Positions 55,149 through 57,796 of a DNA stretch of 57,796 bases are shown here, piece by piece (the first letter of the stretch is position 1; every line of letters starts with the position of its first letter). Both the position numbers and the translations under genes were made by a program. The notes beneath the pieces were generated by a model, which was given only the letters and a program-made list of their open reading frames with translations, made no database searches and was not told the DNA's origin. The DNA comes from Polyangiaceae bacterium (GTDB taxonomy: Bacteria > Myxococcota_A > Polyangia > Polyangiales > Polyangiaceae), in contig JABFXY010000007.1 in the NCBI GenBank assembly GCA_013361525.1, positions 1-57,796 of the forward strand. The letters run 5' to 3'.

Positions 55149-57533
55149 ATGCGCTCGAAGACTCGTGTAGCGGCGATCATCGCCGCGCTCGTCGTTCCGT
55201 TGTGGGTCACCGATGCGTGGGCCGTCGACTCCGACGAGGCCCTCACGCTCGCGTCGCAGCAGGTGACGAGTGTGGCCGGCGGTGTCGGCTCGATCCGACA
55301 AGCCGTCCAGAAGTCGCAGGCCGGCCGCACGCCTGCGCAGCAAATCGCCGACGCGGTCTTGCTGATGGGGTCGAAGGACTACGACCGCGCCGCCACGATC
55401 CTGAACCAGGTCATCGAGAAGTATCCGGACCACCAGACGGCGTACCCGGATGCGCTGGCGCTGCTCGGCGAGGTGTACTTCCGATCGAACCAGCTCTGGT
55501 CTTCGCGCCGTGTGTTCCAGAAGATCACCGCCGGCGCGAACGATCCGCGGTTCCAGCCGTACCTGTCGAAGGCCCTCGCGCGCCTCGTCGACATCGCGAT
55601 GCGCAAGCGTGACGAAACGCTCCTCGGCGAGGTCATCACCTCGATCGATCAGGCGCCCGCATCCGCGACCACGCTGCTCTCGTATGCGCGCGGCAAGGCG
55701 CTGCTCGCCAAGAAGGACTACTCGGGCGCGCGAACCGCGCTGAGCGGCATCGACGACAAGAGCGAATACGCGCATCAAGCGAAGTTCCTCTTGGGCCTCA
55801 TCTCCGTGAAGGAGTCGACGCCCGCGCCGGTGAAGCTCGAGGAAGGACAAGAGCCGCCGCCGGTTCCGAAGGAGCGTTACGCCACGGCGATCGACGCCTT
55901 CCAGAAGGTCACACAGCTCCCGCCGGACACCGAGGCGCACCGCCAGGTGATCGATCAGGCGTGGCTCGCGATTGGGCGCCTGTTCTACGAGACGAACCAG
56001 CTCAACCCGGCGATCCAGGCCTACAACAAAATCGACCGCTCCTCGCCCGAGTTCGGCACGATGTTGTACGAGCTCGCCTGGGTCTACGTGAAGCTCGGCG
56101 ACGCCGACCGCGCCCTCCGCGCGCTCGAGGTGCTCGCCGTCGCGGACCCCAAGGGCCAGAACATCGCGGACGGCACGCTGCTTCGCGGCGACCTGATGCT
56201 GCGCGCGGGCAAGTTCGACAAGGCTCTGTCGACGTACGAGGGCTTCAAGACGACGTACGAGCCGATGCGCGACAAGGTCGAGGCGTTCCTGGCTTCGACG
56301 AGCGACCCTGGCGCGTACTACGACAAGCTCACGAAGAAGGAATTCGAGACGGTCGACGCCGCTTCGCTCCCGCCGGTCGCGCTCGAGTGGGCGCGCGAGG
56401 CGGAAGATGGGGAGGCGGCCTTCGGCATCGTCGACGACATCAACGAGTGCCGCGAGCTCCTCGCGCAGTCGAACGATATGGTCGAGCGGTTGAACGCGGT
56501 GCTCGGCTCGCCGGCGCGCGTCCGTGCCTTCCCCGAGCTGAAGATCGGTCTCGAGCGCGCGCTCGGGATGCTGAACCGGACGGCGCTCGCGCGCCTCACG
56601 ATCGCCGAAGGCGCCGAGGACGTCGACGACGACGATCTCTCCGGCGAAATCGCGACCGTGCGCGCCGAACGCCGCTCGCTCGAGGCGCGCCTCAAGAAGC
56701 TCCCGACGACGGACGGCGACTTCGCCACGCGCGAAGTCGAGGCCGAGCGCCAATGGAACAAGGTGTCGCAAGGCGCGCAGCGTCTCGAGCTGCAGGTCAA
56801 CCAGAACCAAGCGATCATCAACGGCCTGCGCCGCGTGATCGACGAGGGCGGACAGCTCGGCGTCGTCCGCGACCCGGCAGCCATCACCGCTTGGGAAGCC
56901 CAGATCAAAGACGAAGAGACGAAGATCGCCGCCTACAAAGAGCAGATCGAGCAGGTCCGGAAGCAAATCCGCGCAGGTCGCGTGACCGCTGGCTTCGGCG
57001 ATCAGCGCTTCATCGAGGACGAGCAGGTGCGCACGAAATACGCGCAGGTTCTCCGGAAGGAGCTCGAGCTCGCCGCCGGCGGCGCAGCCGGTAAATCGCT
57101 GCAGGGTTACGCGAACAAGGCGCTGCCGATTATCAAACAGGCAGAGGACGCAGACTCCCAGGTCGGTTCGGTCAAATCCGAGCTCGACAGCGAGGTCGAA
57201 CGCAAGACCACGGGCGTCATGCAGGAAGTATCGAGCGAGACGGAAAAACTAGTCGGCTACCAGGTTCGGCTCGAGGAGCTGGACGGGCAGTCACGCATCC
57301 TCGTCGGCGAGGTCATGATGCGGAACTTCGGCTTCGTCCGAGACCGCCTGAAATCGATGATTTTGCGAGCGGATGTCGGCATCACCCAACAGGCGTGGGA
57401 GGTCCGCGAGGACCAGATCGTGCGTGTGCGCACGCTCACGCGCGAGCGAGCCCAGCAAGAGCGCGTCCTCCAAGAGGAGCTCAACGAGGTGCTCGACGAC
57501 GCGGGTGAGTCGGCCGAGGAGGAAAAGAAATGA
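55149..57533 (+). CDS. TPR protein with long C-terminal coiled coil
   Basis: The protein has 794 residues. A signal peptide (ATMRSK... ends WVTDAWA) is followed by TPR-like repeats to about residue 400 (for example YDRAATILNQVIEKYPDHQT, YATAIDAFQKVTQLPP and ADRALRALEVLAVADPKGQN). The second half is charged coiled coil with ERQWNKVSQGAQRLELQVNQ and EAQIKDEETKIAAYKEQIEQ. It is probably a periplasmic or outer-membrane-associated scaffold. The stop overlaps the next start (ATGA at 57530), so they are translationally coupled. A place in a gliding or envelope machine is plausible but unproven. Confidence 0.85.
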   Translation: MRSKTRVAAIIAALVVPLWVTDAWAVDSDEALTLASQQVTSVAGGVGSIRQAVQKSQAGRTPAQQIADAVLLMGSKDYDRAATILNQVIEKYPDHQTAYPDALALLGEVYFRSNQLWSSRRVFQKITAGANDPRFQPYLSKALARLVDIAMRKRDETLLGEVITSIDQAPASATTLLSYARGKALLAKKDYSGARTALSGIDDKSEYAHQAKFLLGLISVKESTPAPVKLEEGQEPPPVPKERYATAIDAFQKVTQLPPDTEAHRQVIDQAWLAIGRLFYETNQLNPAIQAYNKIDRSSPEFGTMLYELAWVYVKLGDADRALRALEVLAVADPKGQNIADGTLLRGDLMLRAGKFDKALSTYEGFKTTYEPMRDKVEAFLASTSDPGAYYDKLTKKEFETVDAASLPPVALEWAREAEDGEAAFGIVDDINECRELLAQSNDMVERLNAVLGSPARVRAFPELKIGLERALGMLNRTALARLTIAEGAEDVDDDDLSGEIATVRAERRSLEARLKKLPTTDGDFATREVEAERQWNKVSQGAQRLELQVNQNQAIINGLRRVIDEGGQLGVVRDPAAITAWEAQIKDEETKIAAYKEQIEQVRKQIRAGRVTAGFGDQRFIEDEQVRTKYAQVLRKELELAAGGAAGKSLQGYANKALPIIKQAEDADSQVGSVKSELDSEVERKTTGVMQEVSSETEKLVGYQVRLEELDGQSRILVGEVMMRNFGFVRDRLKSMILRADVGITQQAWEVREDQIVRVRTLTRERAQQERVLQEELNEVLDDAGESAEEEKK

Positions 57534-57796
57534 GGCGGCGTCGCTCTTTCGCAGCCGGCGTCTTGGGCTTGGCGGTCGCCATTTCGGCGGCGCCGGGGTT
57601 GTTGAACGCGCAGCCCGGTGGTGCTCCCGCGGGTAGCACGAAGCCCGCAGGCAGTGCTCCCCCGGCAGGCAGTGCTCCCCCGGCAGGCAGTGCTCCCGCG
57701 GCAGGTAGTGCTGCTCCCTCTGCAGCGCCAGCGGGCAGTGCCGCTCCCGCGGGCAGTGCCGCGCCTGCCGGCAGTGCCGCGCCTGCCGGCAGTGCT
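57530..57796 (+). CDS. Exported Ala/Gly/Pro/Ser-repeat protein (partial, runs off the right edge)
   Basis: Eighty-nine codons are seen from the ATG at 57530, with GGAGGAAAAGAA before it. The signal region is RRRRSFAAGVLGLAVAISA (an RR-x-F pattern that could be Tat-like) followed by PAGSA units. The start overlaps the stop of the TPR gene. The function and length of the mature protein are unknown because the window ends. Confidence 0.8.
   Translation, partial: MRRRRSFAAGVLGLAVAISAAPGLLNAQPGGAPAGSTKPAGSAPPAGSAPPAGSAPAAGSAAPSAAPAGSAAPAGSAAPAGSAAPAGSA
57610..57796 (+). repeat. Short tandem repeats encoding PAGSA
   Basis: Units such as CCGGCAGGCAGTGCTCCC recur with small changes to the window end, encoding repeated PAGSA/PPAGSA. 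The array continues outside the window. Confidence 0.85.

Noticed and set aside
54582..56966. A 794-codon open frame on the minus strand
   Set aside because: It is antisense to the TPR/coiled-coil gene, which has a signal peptide, repeats and a coupled downstream start.

Overview
The window looks like chromosome from a high-G+C deltaproteobacterial-type predator or saprophyte, most likely a myxobacterium (Polyangia/Sorangium-like). The basis is the mix of families: many lipoproteins of unknown function, PilZ proteins, bitopic Ala/Pro-rich proteins with AgmX/TonB-like C-termini, kinase-derived proteins, ECF sigma modules, Cys-rich CGD.CD-type segments and an NtrC-type two-component system. Coding is dense, GTG and TTG starts are common, and most intergenic gaps are short. 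No rRNA, tRNA, CRISPR array, insertion sequence or phage gene was seen.

Layout. 1-4.6 kb: two divergent genes for proteins that look like eroded kinase C-lobes, then an unknown gene, a small PilZ protein and a lipoprotein. 4.8-9.2 kb: small exported proteins and methionine aminopeptidase (map). 9.2-13.0 kb: a Spy/CpxP-like lipoprotein, a LEA14/WHy-like lipoprotein and an OmpR-type regulator/kinase pair, suggesting an envelope-stress circuit. 13.4-22.7 kb: recN, an AgmX/PglI-like protein, a DUF2071 protein, two large one-membrane-span Ala/Pro-rich proteins flanking an unknown gene, and a DUF3829-like lipoprotein. 22.8-28.4 kb: glgA and the aerobic benzoyl-CoA (box) genes boxC-boxB, divergent from a BoxR/BzdR-type regulator. 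28.4-38.5 kb: a PilZ protein with a GT39-like membrane glycosyltransferase, era-der, a Roadblock-like protein with an ArsA-like ATPase, and CpsB phosphatase with a UDP-sugar dehydrogenase. 38.6-41.8 kb: an NtrC-type regulator and its kinase.

41.8-53.6 kb is the most unusual part. Ten consecutive minus-strand genes hold an ECF sigma factor with a zinc-finger anti-sigma factor, three exported lipoproteins (two of them tandem paralogues), a second ECF sigma factor with a FecR-like regulator and a predicted outer-membrane barrel protein, a secreted protein of a recurring unknown family, and a MACPF (perforin-like) protein fused to three C-terminal repeats. The MACPF gene is visibly lower in G+C than recN in spot counts, has a hairpin-rich leader and overlaps its convergent neighbour tail to tail. 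I infer a regulated cell-surface/pore-forming module, perhaps for predation or defence; this is not shown by sequence alone.

54.1-57.8 kb: a coupled set of exported proteins (Ala/Pro-rich coiled-coil protein, TPR plus coiled-coil protein, and a partial Ala/Gly/Pro/Ser-repeat protein) that continues beyond the window.

Small-scale structure: strong hairpin terminators lie between several convergent gene pairs, and an interspersed repeat family (core CGCCAAGGGCGCCAAG or CGCGAAGGCGCGAAGG) sits directly behind three genes, once as an inverted pair.
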